Assembly: GCA_900472925.1 (NCBI GenBank)
Contig: UCJU01000027.1
Coordinates: 1 to 64,000, forward strand
DNA from: Hyphomicrobiales bacterium
GTDB lineage: Bacteria > Pseudomonadota > Alphaproteobacteria > Rhizobiales > Rhizobiaceae
DNA length: 64,000 bases
Direction of reading: 5' to 3'
Position 1 is the stretch's first letter. Every line of letters starts with the position of its first letter. Shown here in pieces: positions 26,252-38,522 of the stretch. Both the position numbers and the translations under genes were made by a program. The notes under the pieces are model-generated. The model searched no databases. It was not told the DNA's origin and worked only from the letters and a program-made list of their open reading frames with translations.

Positions 26252-27120
26252 CCGCCTATGACATTTTCCTCGCGCCGTTTCAGGACTACGGCTTCATGCG
26301 CCGCGCGCTGATTGCCTGCTTCTGCCTTGCGGCCGGTGCCAGCCCGATCGGCGTTTTTCTGATGTTGCGGCGCATGAGCCTGATGGGAGATGCGCTAAGC
26401 CACGCTATTTTGCCTGGCGCGGCCATCGGCTATCTCATCGCCGGTTCGCTATCTCTGACAGCCATGGGCGTCGGCGGACTGGTTGCCGGACTTTCGGTCG
26501 CCCTGCTCTCGGGTATCGTCAGCCGCGTCACGCCGTTGCAGGAAGATGCAAGCTTTGCAAGTTTCTACCTGGCTTCGCTGGCGCTCGGTGTTCTGATCGT
26601 TTCGCTGCACGGATCGAATGTCGATCTTCTGCATGTGCTGTTTGGTACTATTCTCGCAATCGACGCGCCCGCGCTCTATCAGATCGGCGCCATCACTTCG
26701 CTGACACTCGTCGTCCTCGCCGTCATCTATCGCCCCCTCGTCACAGAATGCTTCGATCCCGGATTTCTGAGAGCTGTAGGCGGACGGGGTCCGGTCTATC
26801 ACGTCATCTTTCTGGTGCTTGTGGTCATCAATCTGGTGGCCAGCTTTCAGGCGCTCGGCACGCTGATGGCGGTGGGGCTGATGATGCTGCCAGCGGCCAT
26901 TGCGCAATTATGGACGCGCAATCTTCCCTCCATGCTGCTGGTCGCCGCTGTCAGCGCCGCCATCTCCGGCTATGTCGGCCTCGTCGTCTCGTACCATTTC
27001 GAACTGGCATCAGGCCCGACCATCATCATGGCCGCAACCTGCCTTTACGGACTGTCCATCGTGGCAGCTCCGGCGGGCCTTGCAGGCCGCTATTTCACCC
27101 GCCCGCATTTGAAGGGCTAA
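26248..27120 (+). CDS. Zinc ABC transporter permease (AztB/ZnuB-like)
   Basis: 290 residues, eight to nine predicted membrane helices. The family-3 metal permease signature is visible: RRMSLMGDALSHAILPGAAIGYL near the start and FQALGTLMAVGLMMLPAAIAQLWTRNL in the second half. It forms the channel through the inner membrane. The start overlaps the ATPase stop at 26248-26251, so stoichiometric translation is likely. Fits zinc or manganese transport; Zur-like control of the operon favours zinc. Confidence 0.93.
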   Translation: MTAYDIFLAPFQDYGFMRRALIACFCLAAGASPIGVFLMLRRMSLMGDALSHAILPGAAIGYLIAGSLSLTAMGVGGLVAGLSVALLSGIVSRVTPLQEDASFASFYLASLALGVLIVSLHGSNVDLLHVLFGTILAIDAPALYQIGAITSLTLVVLAVIYRPLVTECFDPGFLRAVGGRGPVYHVIFLVLVVINLVASFQALGTLMAVGLMMLPAAIAQLWTRNLPSMLLVAAVSAAISGYVGLVVSYHFELASGPTIIMAATCLYGLSIVAAPAGLAGRYFTRPHLKG

Positions 27121-27136
27121 ATCTGGAGACGTGCCA

Positions 27137-28033
27137 ATGTTATCCCGCATTCTACTTTTCTCTGCTGCCATACCCGCTCTCATCGCTTTTTCTGCGCCTG
27201 TGTCCGCCGCAGAGCTGAAAGCCGTTGCGTCGTTTACGGTTCTTGCCGATGTCGTCAAACAGGTGGGCGGAAAGCATGTGACCGTGACAAGCCTTGTCAA
27301 GCCGAATGGCGACCCGCATGAATTCGAGCCGTCGCCGGGCGATGCGAAAAGCCTGAAAGCGGCAGACGTCGTTTTCGTCAGCGGGCTCGGCCTCGAAGGA
27401 TGGATGGACCGGCTGATTTCTGCCTCCGGTTATAAGGGAACGCCTGTCACGGTTTCCGAGGGCATCAAGACGCGCGAGATGGACGAAGACGGCAAGACCG
27501 TGACCGATCCGCATGTATGGAACAGCCCGCTCAACGTCAAAATCTGGGTCAAGAACATCGAAACGGCGCTGTCCGCCGCAGACCCGACGGACAAGGACGA
27601 TTTCAAGGCCAATGCCGAGGCCTATCTCAAGACGCTGGACGGTCTCGACGCTTTCGCTCATGCAAAGTTCGATGCCATTCCGGAAGATCGCCGCAAGGTG
27701 CTGACCAGCCATGACGCATTTGGTTATTTCGGACGGGAATACAAAGTGACGTTCCTGTCGCCACTGGGCGTCTCCACCGAGACGGAAGCGTCCGCCGGAG
27801 ATGTCAGCAAGCTGATCGAGCAGATCAAGAGCGAGCATGTGAAGACGTATTTCTTCGAGAACTCGAATGACCCGCGTCTGGTGAAGCAGGTTGCCAAAGC
27901 CACGGGTGCAGAGCCGGGCGGCGAATTGTATGTCGAAGCACTTTCGAAGGCCAAGGGGCCTGCATCGACCTATGAAAAGATGTTTCGCTACAATGTCGAG
28001 CAGATAGCGGCAGCCATCAACAAATCAAGCTGA
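27137..28033 (+). CDS. Zinc ABC transporter substrate-binding protein (AztC/ZnuA-like)
   Basis: 298 residues from the ATG at 27137 (GGAG 8 bases upstream); a GTG at 27131 is the alternative. Signal peptide ends near SAPVSAAELK. Metal ligands of cluster A-I proteins are visible: the His in NGDPHEFEPSP, the second His in TDPHVWNSPLNV, the third in TSHDAFGYFGREY, and the Glu/Asp-containing C-terminal segment. It lacks the long His-rich loop of E. coli ZnuA, which supports an AztC-type protein. A strong hairpin follows the stop. Confidence 0.93.
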   Translation: MLSRILLFSAAIPALIAFSAPVSAAELKAVASFTVLADVVKQVGGKHVTVTSLVKPNGDPHEFEPSPGDAKSLKAADVVFVSGLGLEGWMDRLISASGYKGTPVTVSEGIKTREMDEDGKTVTDPHVWNSPLNVKIWVKNIETALSAADPTDKDDFKANAEAYLKTLDGLDAFAHAKFDAIPEDRRKVLTSHDAFGYFGREYKVTFLSPLGVSTETEASAGDVSKLIEQIKSEHVKTYFFENSNDPRLVKQVAKATGAEPGGELYVEALSKAKGPASTYEKMFRYNVEQIAAAINKSS

Positions 28034-28043
28034 TGGCAAAGAC

Positions 28044-28069
28044 GACTGCGGCGGCTCGCCGCCGCAGTC
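28044..28069 (+). terminator. GC-rich hairpin ending the zinc operon
   Basis: Perfect 11-bp stem GACTGCGGCGG/CCGCCGCAGTC, loop CTCG, then TTAGA. It sits between the convergent stops at 28033 and 28075 and can serve both genes. Confidence 0.7.
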
Positions 28070-28074
28070 TTAGA

Positions 28075-28383
28075 TCAGACTGACATATCAAAGACCAGAA
28101 GGCCGGCCGCGCCGCCATCGGTCAGCCCGATCAGGCGCTCACCGACATCGACATGCTGGGGGTGGGCGAGATATTCGTCGCGCGCTTCCAGACTTTCCAG
28201 CGTGACGATGAAGCCATCCAGAAAATTTCCGTTCAGACCCTCGGATGAAACATTCTGTCCACATTTCACGTCGATGATGCCCGGGATGACGTCTTTCAGC
28301 GCCGTAATGGACTCATAGATCGCCTGTTTTTCCGCCGTTGCGGTCGCCGATTTGAAGCGAACGAAAACGCAGTGTAAAATCAT
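28075..28383 (-). CDS. Dabb (stress-responsive alpha/beta barrel) domain protein
   Basis: 102 residues of the dimeric alpha/beta barrel type: MILHCVFVRFKSATA at the start, IPGIIDVKCGQNVS in the middle and LESLEARDEYLAHPQHVDV near the end. These proteins have a ferredoxin-like fold; some bind or convert small aromatic or polyketide-like compounds, many are stress-induced. The function here is unknown. Stands alone, convergent with the zinc operon. Confidence 0.9.
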   Translation of the reverse strand: MILHCVFVRFKSATATAEKQAIYESITALKDVIPGIIDVKCGQNVSSEGLNGNFLDGFIVTLESLEARDEYLAHPQHVDVGERLIGLTDGGAAGLLVFDMSV

Positions 28384-28467
28384 GGGGTGTCCCTCTTATG
28401 CTTTATGTTTTTTGGTGAAGATAGGCCGGGAAGCGCAATCCGCAAACCCCAGTAAAGCACCCGTCTG

Positions 28468-28908
28468 TTACCGCCGTTTGAAAGGCTCCATGCCTTTGCG
28501 GGCGAGCTCATCGGCGCGTTCGTTCTCCGGGTGGCCGGCATGCCCCTTGACCCAGTGCAGCGTCACCTTGTGCCGCTCCCGCGCCAGTTCCAGCGCCTGC
28601 CACAACTCCACATTTTTGACCGGCTTGTTGTCAGCAGTCTTCCAGCCCTTTTTCTTCCAGCCGAAAATCCACTTGGTAATCCCGTCCTTCACATAGGCGC
28701 TGTCGGTGTAAAGATCGACTTCACAAGGGGATTTCAAAGCGTTGAGCGACGAGATGGCGGCCATGAGTTCCATGCGATTGTTGGTCGTTTCCGCCTCGCC
28801 GCCGCACAGTTCCTTCTCGGTTTCGCCATAGCGAAGAACCGCACCCCAGCCGCCCGGCCCGGGATTGCCGGAACAGGCACCATCGGTGTAAATCTCGACA
28901 TGCTTCAT
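28468..28908 (-). CDS. rnhA: Ribonuclease HI
   Basis: 146 residues. Cleaves the RNA strand of RNA-DNA hybrids, including R-loops and primers. The four catalytic acidic residues are present: Asp9 in [12 protein letters not shown], Glu47 in NNRMELMAA, Asp69 in LYTDSAYV and Asp133 in ENERADELA. The basic handle region ([17 protein letters not shown]) is typical. Its ATG overlaps the stop of thrB (ATGA), so the two are translationally coupled, an arrangement familiar in rhizobia. Confidence 0.97.
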   Translation of the reverse strand: MKHVEIYTDGACSGNPGPGGWGAVLRYGETEKELCGGEAETTNNRMELMAAISSLNALKSPCEVDLYTDSAYVKDGITKWIFGWKKKGWKTADNKPVKNVELWQALELARERHKVTLHWVKGHAGHPENERADELARKGMEPFKRR

Positions 28909-29873
28909 CGTTCCACCAGCCCATATTCGGTGAAGTGGCCGATGGCACGGTGAAAGCGCAGCTTGCGCAGATATTCCAACGGATCCTTCTTGACGACGAG
29001 CGCACCTTCCGGCGTCGTCAACCAGTCATAGAGACGTGTGAGGAAGAAACGCAGTGCCGACCCACGCGCCAGAAGCGGCAGCGCATCAAGCTCGGCATCG
29101 CTCATGGGCCGCACGGATTGATAGCCTTCCAGAAGCGCTTTGCCTTTGGTGACATTATAGGACCCATCTTTCTCGAAGCACCAGGCGTTGAGGCAGATGG
29201 ACACGTCGTAGGCCAGCAAATCATTGCAGGCGAAGTAGAAGTCGATGAGACCAGACAGTTCATCGCCCAGGAAAAAGACATTGTCCTGAAACAGATCGGC
29301 ATGGATGACGCCTGCGGGCAAATCCTTTGGCCAGTGGGCGGCGAGGAAATCGATTTCGGCACGGATTTCCTGTTGCAGACCAGCCTCGACCTCATCGGCG
29401 CGGGCTTCGGATTTATCCCAGAGCACCTTCCATCCCTCGACAGACAGGGCGTTGGGACGTTTCAACTCGAAACCTTCTGCGGCCAGATGCATGGCGGCAA
29501 GAGCCTTGCCGACCTCCCGGCAGTGCCGGGCCTCCGGCTTTCGCAGCCACATGCCCTCCAGAAACGAAATCAGGGCGGCAGGCCGCTGCGACAGTTCGCC
29601 CAACAATTCGCCATCGTGACGCGGAAGCGGTAGCGGGCAGGACAGGCCTTTGGCGAACAGATGCTGTTTCAGGCCCAGGAAAAATGGCAGGTCCGACTTC
29701 TCGACGCGCTTCTCATAGAGCGTGAGAATCAAGGGTTCCTGTGTCGTGTGCAGCAGGAAATTGGTGTTTTCAACGCCCTCTGCAATGCCCTTGTAGGACG
29801 TCAGCTCGCCAACATCATATTGTTTGAGAAAACGCTTCAGATCGTCTTCGCTGATATCCGTATAAACTGCCAA
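28905..29873 (-). CDS. thrB: Homoserine kinase, ThrB type II
   Basis: 322 residues from a TTG at 29873 (the homologous N-terminus [15 protein letters not shown] follows at once). The fold is that of aminoglycoside-phosphotransferase-like kinases rather than GHMP kinases: [13 protein letters not shown] forms the nucleotide loop, [13 protein letters not shown] holds the catalytic Asp and [18 protein letters not shown] the magnesium site. It phosphorylates homoserine for ThrC (15213-16613). Downstream of ispH by 36 bases and coupled to rnhA by overlap. Confidence 0.96.
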   Translation of the reverse strand: MAVYTDISEDDLKRFLKQYDVGELTSYKGIAEGVENTNFLLHTTQEPLILTLYEKRVEKSDLPFFLGLKQHLFAKGLSCPLPLPRHDGELLGELSQRPAALISFLEGMWLRKPEARHCREVGKALAAMHLAAEGFELKRPNALSVEGWKVLWDKSEARADEVEAGLQQEIRAEIDFLAAHWPKDLPAGVIHADLFQDNVFFLGDELSGLIDFYFACNDLLAYDVSICLNAWCFEKDGSYNVTKGKALLEGYQSVRPMSDAELDALPLLARGSALRFFLTRLYDWLTTPEGALVVKKDPLEYLRKLRFHRAIGHFTEYGLVER

Positions 29874-29909
29874 TGTCTGATCTCTTGAAGAATGCGGGAT
29901 GATTTAAAA

Positions 29910-30956
29910 TCAAAAGCCGGACGCTGGCTTGGGTGGCAAGGCGTCCCGTGCGGTGCCATTGACGAAGGCCATGTCCTGCGTGGTCAGTTCGATCTCACGC
30001 AGTTCGCGGTTCACCAGAAAATGCTCCGTCTCTTCAACTGTGACAGCGAGATCCAGAGTTGTCTCGAAACGAGCCTTGAAGGCCTGAATGATCTCGTCGA
30101 CGATAACCTCCGGAGCGGATGCACCTGCCGAAAGACCCACGGTCTGCACATCGCCAATCTGATCCCAATCGATTTCAGCGGCACGCTGAACCAGCACGGA
30201 CCGCTTGGCTCCTGCGCGCAAGGCAACTTCGACAAGGCGCTTCGAATTGGAAGAGTTTGGCGCACCGACGACGATGAACAGGTCACAGCCGGGCGCCGCC
30301 TGCTTTACCGCATCCTGACGATTGGTGGTGGCATAGCAGATGCTGTCTGCCGCCGGCGCCTGCATGGCCGGAAAGCGTTCCTGGAGCTTGGCGATGACAC
30401 CCGCCGTATCATCCACAGACAATGTCGTCTGCGTCACAAAGCCAAGATTTTCTGCGTCGGCAGGCTGGTACCTCGCGGCGTCTTCCACCGTCTCCACCAG
30501 CGATACCGCCCCCTCGGGCAGTTGGCCCATGGTTCCGATCACTTCCGGGTGGCCGGCATGACCGATCAGGACGACGTGGCGGCCGAGACGCTGGTGACGC
30601 ATGGCCTGTTTATGAACCTTGGACACCAGCGGGCATGTTGCGTCCAGATAAAACAGGTTTCTGGCCTGCGCATCCTCAGGCACGGATTTCGGCACACCAT
30701 GGGCGGAAAAGACCACCGGCTGCTGACGATGCTCAGCGGGGATCTCGTTCAGTTCCTCAACGAAAATAGCGCCCTTGGCCTCAAGACCCTCAACCACGTA
30801 ACGGTTATGGACGATCTCATGGCGAACATAGACGGGCGCGCCGTAGGCCTTCAGGGCCAGCACGACGATCTGGATGGCACGATCGACACCAGCGCAGAAG
30901 CCGCGTGGGCCGCAGAGCCTGATCGTCAGAGGCGGTTTGGAAACGGCGATATTCAT
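29910..30956 (-). CDS. ispH: 4-hydroxy-3-methylbut-2-enyl diphosphate reductase
   Basis: 348 residues from the ATG at 30956, preceded by AGGAGAAGGA; a longer frame upstream is unsupported. Last step of the methylerythritol phosphate pathway, forming IPP and DMAPP. The three 4Fe-4S cysteines are at about 21 (GPRGFCAGV), 108 ([10 protein letters not shown]) and 207 ([10 protein letters not shown]). The substrate residues in HAGHPE and NSSNSKRL are present. The first enzyme of the same pathway, dxs, is at 57394 in this window. Follows the SURF1 gene by 26 bases. Confidence 0.97.
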   Translation of the reverse strand: MNIAVSKPPLTIRLCGPRGFCAGVDRAIQIVVLALKAYGAPVYVRHEIVHNRYVVEGLEAKGAIFVEELNEIPAEHRQQPVVFSAHGVPKSVPEDAQARNLFYLDATCPLVSKVHKQAMRHQRLGRHVVLIGHAGHPEVIGTMGQLPEGAVSLVETVEDAARYQPADAENLGFVTQTTLSVDDTAGVIAKLQERFPAMQAPAADSICYATTNRQDAVKQAAPGCDLFIVVGAPNSSNSKRLVEVALRAGAKRSVLVQRAAEIDWDQIGDVQTVGLSAGASAPEVIVDEIIQAFKARFETTLDLAVTVEETEHFLVNRELREIELTTQDMAFVNGTARDALPPKPASGF

Positions 30957-30982
30957 TCCTTCTCCTTCAGCCTCCCGGTGCT

Positions 30983-31732
30983 TCATTCTCTGGAATTTCT
31001 TATGCCCCGGACATAGGCAAAACCTGCCACGATGACAAGGGCGAGCGCCAATCCGTACCACGTTATCGCATATTGAAGGTGATTATTCGGCAGATCGATC
31101 AAGGTCACTCCGCCCTTCGGCCAGCCGCCGGGATTGGGTGCATCATTGGCATCGACGAAGAACGGCAGGACTTTGCCGGGGTCGATCCCAGCGCTGTTGG
31201 TCATCGCGCTCAAATCTTTCCAGTAGTAGATATTCTTCGCCCGATCATTGTCTGGCAACAGGCTGGATGGCTTGACCGCCAGACGAGCCCGCGCCAGCCC
31301 TTCGATGGAAACCACACCGGAGACTTCGCCCGCAGTCCGTTTTGCCTGCTCTTTCATATCGTAGGGGACAAAACCGCGGTTGACGAAGATGGCGCGACCG
31401 TCATCAAGACGGAGTGGCGTGTAGATATAATATCCACTCTGTCCCTGAAACGTTGCGAAGAAATGCTGTTCCTTCGTGTGGTCGAATATCCCCGACAGGG
31501 CAACGGTGCGATACTCGATGTCACCGCCGGATGCAGCCAAGGCCTCGATATCTTCAGTTTGAACGGGCGGAGCATGAATGCGCTGCTGGATATCAGCCAT
31601 CAGCGCTTCTTTCCAATACAGGCGTTTCACCTGCCACGTGCCGAGCGCCAGCAGGAGCACCAGAACCAGAAGCACGAATGGGGCGGCAAACCAGAGGCTG
31701 CGCTGCGTGGAGGCGCTCTTGATATCAGTCAC
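30983..31732 (-). CDS. SURF1 family cytochrome oxidase assembly protein
   Basis: 249 residues from a GTG at 31732. Two membrane helices at the ends (residues about 14-32 [19 protein letters not shown] and 222-240) flank a periplasmic domain. The SURF1 signatures are [26 protein letters not shown] and the C-terminal [15 protein letters not shown]. It helps insert haem a into CtaD of the aa3 oxidase. Overlaps the DUF983 stop by 8 bases; part of the oxidase train. Confidence 0.93.
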   Translation of the reverse strand: MTDIKSASTQRSLWFAAPFVLLVLVLLLALGTWQVKRLYWKEALMADIQQRIHAPPVQTEDIEALAASGGDIEYRTVALSGIFDHTKEQHFFATFQGQSGYYIYTPLRLDDGRAIFVNRGFVPYDMKEQAKRTAGEVSGVVSIEGLARARLAVKPSSLLPDNDRAKNIYYWKDLSAMTNSAGIDPGKVLPFFVDANDAPNPGGWPKGGVTLIDLPNNHLQYAITWYGLALALVIVAGFAYVRGIRNSRE

Positions 31733-32111
31733 GATCTATGGTGCCTTCGCGTGCATTGTTGCGATATTGCAAGGCGATCATGATGCCCTTCATCTTCTTC
31801 AACAAAACAAGAGAGATGATAATGGCAGCGGGTATCCAGATCAACGCATGCACCCAGACGGGCGGCGCGAAACGCGCATCGAGCCACAGCGCCATGCCAA
31901 TGATGAGAAAGCCGACGATCAGCATGACGAAAACTGCTGGCCCCTCCCCCGCGTCGGCAAAGGCGTAGTCAAGACCGCAGGCGCTGCATCGCGGTTTCAG
32001 CGTCAGGAACCCATCGAAAAGCCGACCGTGGCCGCATCTGGGACAACAGCCGCGTAGACCCACTTTCACGGGATCGACGGGTGGATAGGGCATGTCGTCA
32101 TCTTGCATCAT
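31725..32111 (-). CDS. DUF983 membrane protein of the oxidase cluster
   Basis: 128 residues from the ATG at 32111 (second ATG directly after; GAGG 2-6 bases upstream); an upstream start at 32150 would fall in the terminator hairpin. A zinc-ribbon-like N-terminus (CCPRCGHGRLFDGFLTLKPR then CSACG) is followed by two membrane helices (VFVMLIVGFLIIGMALWL, LIWIPAAIIISLVLL). DUF983 proteins regularly sit beside ctaE and SURF1 in alphaproteobacteria and are presumed to act in oxidase biogenesis. Confidence 0.9.
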   Translation of the reverse strand: MMQDDDMPYPPVDPVKVGLRGCCPRCGHGRLFDGFLTLKPRCSACGLDYAFADAGEGPAVFVMLIVGFLIIGMALWLDARFAPPVWVHALIWIPAAIIISLVLLKKMKGIMIALQYRNNAREGTIDRD

Positions 32112-32140
32112 TGCCTCGTTTTCAGTCCGCCCCGAACGTC

Positions 32141-32173
32141 GGAAAAGCAAAGGGCGGCATGCGCCGCCCTTTG
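32141..32173 (-). terminator. Terminator after ctaE
   Basis: Perfect 11-bp stem CAAAGGGCGGC/GCCGCCCTTTG with loop ATGC (on either strand), followed on the minus strand by TTTTCC. It starts 20 bases past the ctaE stop and would reduce expression of the downstream DUF983-SURF1-ispH genes, which may have their own promoter. Confidence 0.7.
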
Positions 32174-32192
32174 TACAACCAATGTATCAGGC

Positions 32193-33068
32193 TCAACCCG
32201 CCAGAGGCGCGCCCCAGCCGCCCCATACATAGATAGCGAAGAACAGGAACAGCCAGACGACGTCAACGAAGTGCCAGTACCAGGCCGCCGCCTCGAAGCC
32301 GAAGTGATTCTTGGGCGTGAAATCACCCTTCATGGCGCGCAGCAGGCAGATCAGCAGGAATACCGTTCCGACGAAGACGTGGAAGCCGTGGAAGCCGGTC
32401 GACATGAAGAATGTCGCGCCATAGATGGAGTTCTTGAAGTCGAACGGTGCGTGCATGTACTCATAGACCTGCACGAAGGAGAAGAACGCACCGAGTGCGA
32501 CCGTCAAAGCGAGACCGGACATCAAGCCCTTGCGGTCATTGTGCAGCAGAGCGTGGTGCGCCCACGTTACGCATGTGCCAGACAGGAGCAGGATGACGGT
32601 GTTGTAGAGCGGCAGGTGCCATGGATCGAGAACTTCGATGCCTTTCGGTGGCCATTGCCCGCCGGTGAAGGCAAGGCGGGACGCCTGAATGGCCTCATGC
32701 GGATAGAGGCTGGCATCGAAATATGCCCAGAACCACGCCACGAAGAACATGACTTCTGACGCGATGAACATGATCATGCCATAGCGCAGATGCAGCGCAA
32801 CAACGCGGGTATGGTGGCCCTCATGTCCTTCCTTCACGGTGTCCGCCCACCAGGCATACATCACGTAAAGGATGATGGCCAAGCCGACATAGAACAGCCA
32901 AGGGTTGGCCCATTCCAGACCGAACAGCTTGAAGGAGCCGCTATTCAGATATCGGATGTAACAGATGCCGCCAAAGGCGAGAAAGAATGCACCGACCGAG
33001 GCCAGAAGCGGCCAGGGGCTGGGGTCTATGATATGGTAGTCATGTTTCTTCTGATGTGTGTCTGCCAT
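32193..33068 (-). CDS. ctaE: Cytochrome c oxidase subunit III
   Basis: 291 residues from the ATG at 33068 (MADTHQKKHDYHIIDPSPWP); an ATG-less 33-base extension is in frame but unlikely. Seven membrane helices, with the family motifs ASVGAFFLAFGG, MFIASEVMFFVAWFWAYFDASL (Glu in the membrane), TCVTWAHHALL and MSTGFHGFHVFVG. Core subunit of the aa3-type oxidase that stabilises subunit I and assists proton uptake. 100 bases downstream of ctaG. Confidence 0.96.
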   Translation of the reverse strand: MADTHQKKHDYHIIDPSPWPLLASVGAFFLAFGGICYIRYLNSGSFKLFGLEWANPWLFYVGLAIILYVMYAWWADTVKEGHEGHHTRVVALHLRYGMIMFIASEVMFFVAWFWAYFDASLYPHEAIQASRLAFTGGQWPPKGIEVLDPWHLPLYNTVILLLSGTCVTWAHHALLHNDRKGLMSGLALTVALGAFFSFVQVYEYMHAPFDFKNSIYGATFFMSTGFHGFHVFVGTVFLLICLLRAMKGDFTPKNHFGFEAAAWYWHFVDVVWLFLFFAIYVWGGWGAPLAG

Positions 33069-33168
33069 GTGAACGATCCCCGCAGGCTCTTCCCTAGTCA
33101 TTCAATAAAGTGGCACTCGTTAAAGGCCACCCATGCAGCGCGACCGAAACCGGCCGCACCTCCCTCTC

Positions 33169-33771
33169 TCATAGTTTCGTTTCGTCACGTTCAGTCTTTA
33201 CCGGCAAGGACGCAACCGGTTTTTCCGTCTTCGACGGATAAAATGTGTAGGACAGTGTCAGTGTATGGATGTTCTTCGTTTCCCGAGCCTTGACGATCTC
33301 GGGATCGATGAAGAACACGACCGGCATTTCCAGCGTTTGACCCGGCTGCAAGGTGGTTTCCGTAAAGCAGAAACATTCCACCTTGTTGAAGTAAGCACCG
33401 GCTTCCATCGGCGTCACGTTGAACACCGCATTTCCGGTCGTGGCGACGGGCGAACGGTTAGTGGCCCTGAACATGACCTGGATGGTTTCTCCAATTTTTG
33501 GCTCAACCGACTTGTTTACCGGTTGAAAATCCCAGTTCAGCCCGTTGGAGGTGTTGGAATCAAACGTTACCTTCATCGTCTTGTCGAGAATGACATCCGA
33601 ATACTGCTCGACGCGCTGCGTCGTGCCGTTATAGCCGGTGACCTGACAGAACAGGCGATACAGCGGGACCGAGGCGTATGCCATGCCGACCATGCCGCAG
33701 ACAAAAACCAGACACAGCACAAGAATCGAGCCGTTGCTCGTTTTCTTCGTGGATGTTGGCGTTGCTGTCAT
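33169..33771 (-). CDS. ctaG: Cytochrome c oxidase assembly protein CtaG (Cox11)
   Basis: 200 residues. One N-terminal membrane helix ([19 protein letters not shown]) and a periplasmic beta domain. Copper ligands lie in [11 protein letters not shown], the CFCF motif, with the conserved [14 protein letters not shown] after the helix. It delivers copper to the CuB site of CtaD. The ribosome site GGGAGGGAT lies directly before the ATG. Follows the CoxF-like small gene by 27 bases. Confidence 0.96.
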   Translation of the reverse strand: MTATPTSTKKTSNGSILVLCLVFVCGMVGMAYASVPLYRLFCQVTGYNGTTQRVEQYSDVILDKTMKVTFDSNTSNGLNWDFQPVNKSVEPKIGETIQVMFRATNRSPVATTGNAVFNVTPMEAGAYFNKVECFCFTETTLQPGQTLEMPVVFFIDPEIVKARETKNIHTLTLSYTFYPSKTEKPVASLPVKTERDETKL

Positions 33772-33798
33772 ATCCCTCCCCCTCGTGTCGCCCGGCTT

Positions 33799-33930
33799 TT
33801 AGAAGTCGCCGATTTTTATGATGGTGATGACGTAGAATAGCACGACCAGTGCCGCCAGGACGAGGCCGAGCGCGATGTTACGACCTCGACGTGAGCGTTT
33901 CTGCGCGTCGTTCAGCTTGATCGTTTCCAT
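33799..33930 (-). CDS. CoxF-like small membrane protein (43 residues)
   Basis: ATG at 33930, TAA at 33799-33801, 43 residues: a basic N-terminus (KLNDAQKRSRRGRN), one membrane helix (IALGLVLAALVVLFYVITII) and KIGDF at the end. The start overlaps the ctaB stop by one base (TGATG) with a G-rich ribosome site just before it. A small one-helix ORF between ctaB and ctaG is a recurring feature of alphaproteobacterial oxidase clusters, sometimes named CoxF. The role is presumed in oxidase assembly. Confidence 0.85.
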   Translation of the reverse strand: METIKLNDAQKRSRRGRNIALGLVLAALVVLFYVITIIKIGDF

Positions 33931-34883
33931 CACGCACCCCCCTGGATCAATGTCAGAAACGACGGCGCGACGTGATCGGCAAGAAGGCCGGAGAAAATCG
34001 CAAAAAGATAAAATACCGAATAGGCAAACATCTTTTTCGCCTGCACCATCCGCTCATCTCCATCAGGCATGCGACGGACCGAGATGGAACAGGCAATAAA
34101 AATGATGCTGAGAACGGCTGCAAAGATGCCGTAACCACCACCTGCAAGGCCCGTGAAGTAAGGCGCCACTGCAACAAATGCGGTCAGGACCGCATAGGCG
34201 ATCATCTGGTTCTTGGTGGAGCGTTCACCGGCGACATTCGGCATCATGGGAATACCCACCGAGCCATAATCACGCATCTTGAAGAGGGCCAGCGCCCAGA
34301 AGTGTGCGGGCGTCCAGAGGAAGATGATCAGAAACAGGATGGTGCTGTCGAGGGAAACGCCACCGGTGACGCAGGCCCAGCCGAGCATGGGCGGGAAAGC
34401 ACCAGCGGCACCACCGATGACGATGTTTTGCGGCGTCGAACGCTTCAGCCACATCGTATAAACGACGGCGTAGAAGAAAATCGTGAATGCCAACAGACCA
34501 GCGGCAAACCAGTTTACGGCGAGACCCAGAATGGCAACCGAAAACACCGATAGTGTCAGACCGAAGGCAAGCGCCTCGCCCGGCTGAATGCGTCCCGATG
34601 GTATGGGTCGTCTGGCAGTACGCGACATGACAGCATCGATATCGGCGTCATACCACATGTTGAGTGCGCCGGAAGCGCCAGCACCCACTGCGATGCAGAG
34701 AATGGCAACCAGCGCCAATACGGGGTTGATGCTGCCAGGCGCAAGTACGAGGCCTGCAAAACCTGTGAACACCACCAGCGACATGACGCGTGGTTTCAGC
34801 AACTCGAAATAATCGCGCGCGCTCGCCTCTGACAGCGTGAAGCTATCCCTATCCAGCGTGTCGCGATTGTCGATAACAGTCAT
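33930..34883 (-). CDS. ctaB: Protohaem IX farnesyltransferase (haem O synthase)
   Basis: 317 residues. The ATG at 34883 is chosen because GCAGGAAAA stands just before it; an ATG 15 bases upstream is the alternative. UbiA-fold enzyme with about nine membrane helices. Its prenyl-diphosphate motif is [19 protein letters not shown], and a second Asp-rich region [15 protein letters not shown] follows. It adds the farnesyl chain to haem b, making haem O for haem a. The gene is followed with a one-base overlap by the small CoxF-like gene. Confidence 0.96.
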   Translation of the reverse strand: MTVIDNRDTLDRDSFTLSEASARDYFELLKPRVMSLVVFTGFAGLVLAPGSINPVLALVAILCIAVGAGASGALNMWYDADIDAVMSRTARRPIPSGRIQPGEALAFGLTLSVFSVAILGLAVNWFAAGLLAFTIFFYAVVYTMWLKRSTPQNIVIGGAAGAFPPMLGWACVTGGVSLDSTILFLIIFLWTPAHFWALALFKMRDYGSVGIPMMPNVAGERSTKNQMIAYAVLTAFVAVAPYFTGLAGGGYGIFAAVLSIIFIACSISVRRMPDGDERMVQAKKMFAYSVFYLFAIFSGLLADHVAPSFLTLIQGGA

Positions 34884-34898
34884 TTTTCCTGCTTTCAT

Positions 34899-34922
34899 AG
34901 GAAACGCCGCGCAGATGCGGCG
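34899..34922 (-). terminator. Possible attenuating hairpin between ctaD and ctaB
   Basis: CGCCGC (34905-34910) and GCGGCG (34917-34922) pair with a 6-base loop; on the minus strand TTTCCT follows. The stem is short and the T run weak, so it may only tune ctaB levels relative to ctaD. Confidence 0.35.
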
Positions 34923-34999
34923 CTCCTTTTAGTCTTTTGTCTGAGCGTGAAACCGACATCTATCATGGTCGGCCGGGATACACGCCCTGACAAAATGCC

Positions 35000-37608
<2,609 letters not shown>

Positions 37609-37913
37609 GGTACCTCTCCCTCACGCGCTTGATCATGATCACTCTCAAACGCAGAATCCATGCTTATACTCATGACTCAAATCATAGTTTGCCTTTCGCC
37701 GCAATATCGCCTTGGTTGGCATCAGTCCGATTTTTCAGCCTGTCCCGTCTTCGAGTCGGCTTGAAGGCTCGGCTGATCGGCCATCCCCCTGCGCCACGGT
37801 GTGCTGCACAAGTCCTATTTTGGCCGCACTCCCTTGGAATTGAGGAGGCTGGCTCTTTCATTTCCCGGTCGGGACGTCAAAATAGCCGCACTGATTCGAA
37901 TCCTGAGGTATCC
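37609..37913. other. Divergent promoter region of the oxidase train and the IalB-like gene
   Basis: About 305 bases without a supportable gene. It serves ctaC (minus) and the IalB-like gene (plus). Two directly adjoining GANTC sites, GATTC and GAATC, lie at 37893-37902, within 12-21 bases of the plus-strand ATG. Confidence 0.5.
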
Positions 37914-38456
37914 ATGCGTCTGTCCCCGATTGCGCGCGCTTTTTTTATCGCCGCCGGTCTTTCCATTATCGTTCCAGCTGCTGGTTTTTCGCAGCAGCAG
38001 CCAGCACCGGTCAAGCCGCAGCAGCCAGGAACGCCAAAATCGACGCATGGCGCGTGGTCCGTCATCTGTGACAAGCCTGCCGGAGCCTCCGAAGAACAAT
38101 GCGCATTGATGCAAAACGTGATCGCAGACGACCGGCCGGAAGTCGGCCTTTCCGTGGTGATCCTCAAGACGGCCGATCGCAAATCCCGCATTCTGCGCAT
38201 CCTCGCGCCGCTTGGCGTTCTTCTAAAGGACGGCATGGAGCTTTATATCGACAATAATAATATTGGCCGTGCCTATTTCACACGCTGCTTTGCCGAAGGT
38301 TGCTATGTGGAGGTCGATATAGACGACGAATTGCTGAAGGTTCTGCGCGCTGGCAAGAATGCCGTCTTCGCGCTGCGTGAATCCGTCGATCAGGACCGTG
38401 TCGGCATTCCCATCGAATTGCGCGGCTTTGCCGAAGGTTACGACACGCTTCCTTGA
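37914..38456 (+). CDS. Invasion-associated locus B (IalB) family protein
   Basis: 180 residues from the ATG at 37914 with GAGG 7-8 bases upstream; a much longer upstream frame lacks homologous character. Signal peptide with an ARAFFIAAGLSIIVPAAGFS core. The mature domain has the IalB pattern: HGAWSVICDKP, QCALMQNVIADDRPEVGLSV, ILAPLGVLLKDGMELYIDN, FTRCFAEGCYVEVDIDDELL and FALRESVDQDRVGIPIELRGF, with the paired cysteines expected of a periplasmic disulfide protein. Named for Bartonella; widespread in rhizobia. Function beyond envelope association is not known. Confidence 0.92.
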   Translation: MRLSPIARAFFIAAGLSIIVPAAGFSQQQPAPVKPQQPGTPKSTHGAWSVICDKPAGASEEQCALMQNVIADDRPEVGLSVVILKTADRKSRILRILAPLGVLLKDGMELYIDNNNIGRAYFTRCFAEGCYVEVDIDDELLKVLRAGKNAVFALRESVDQDRVGIPIELRGFAEGYDTLP

Positions 38457-38522
38457 TCAATCTTGCGCCTTAAGGCTCCAGCACTTAAATGCGCTGATAA
38501 CAGCCAAGACTGGAGCCCCGCG

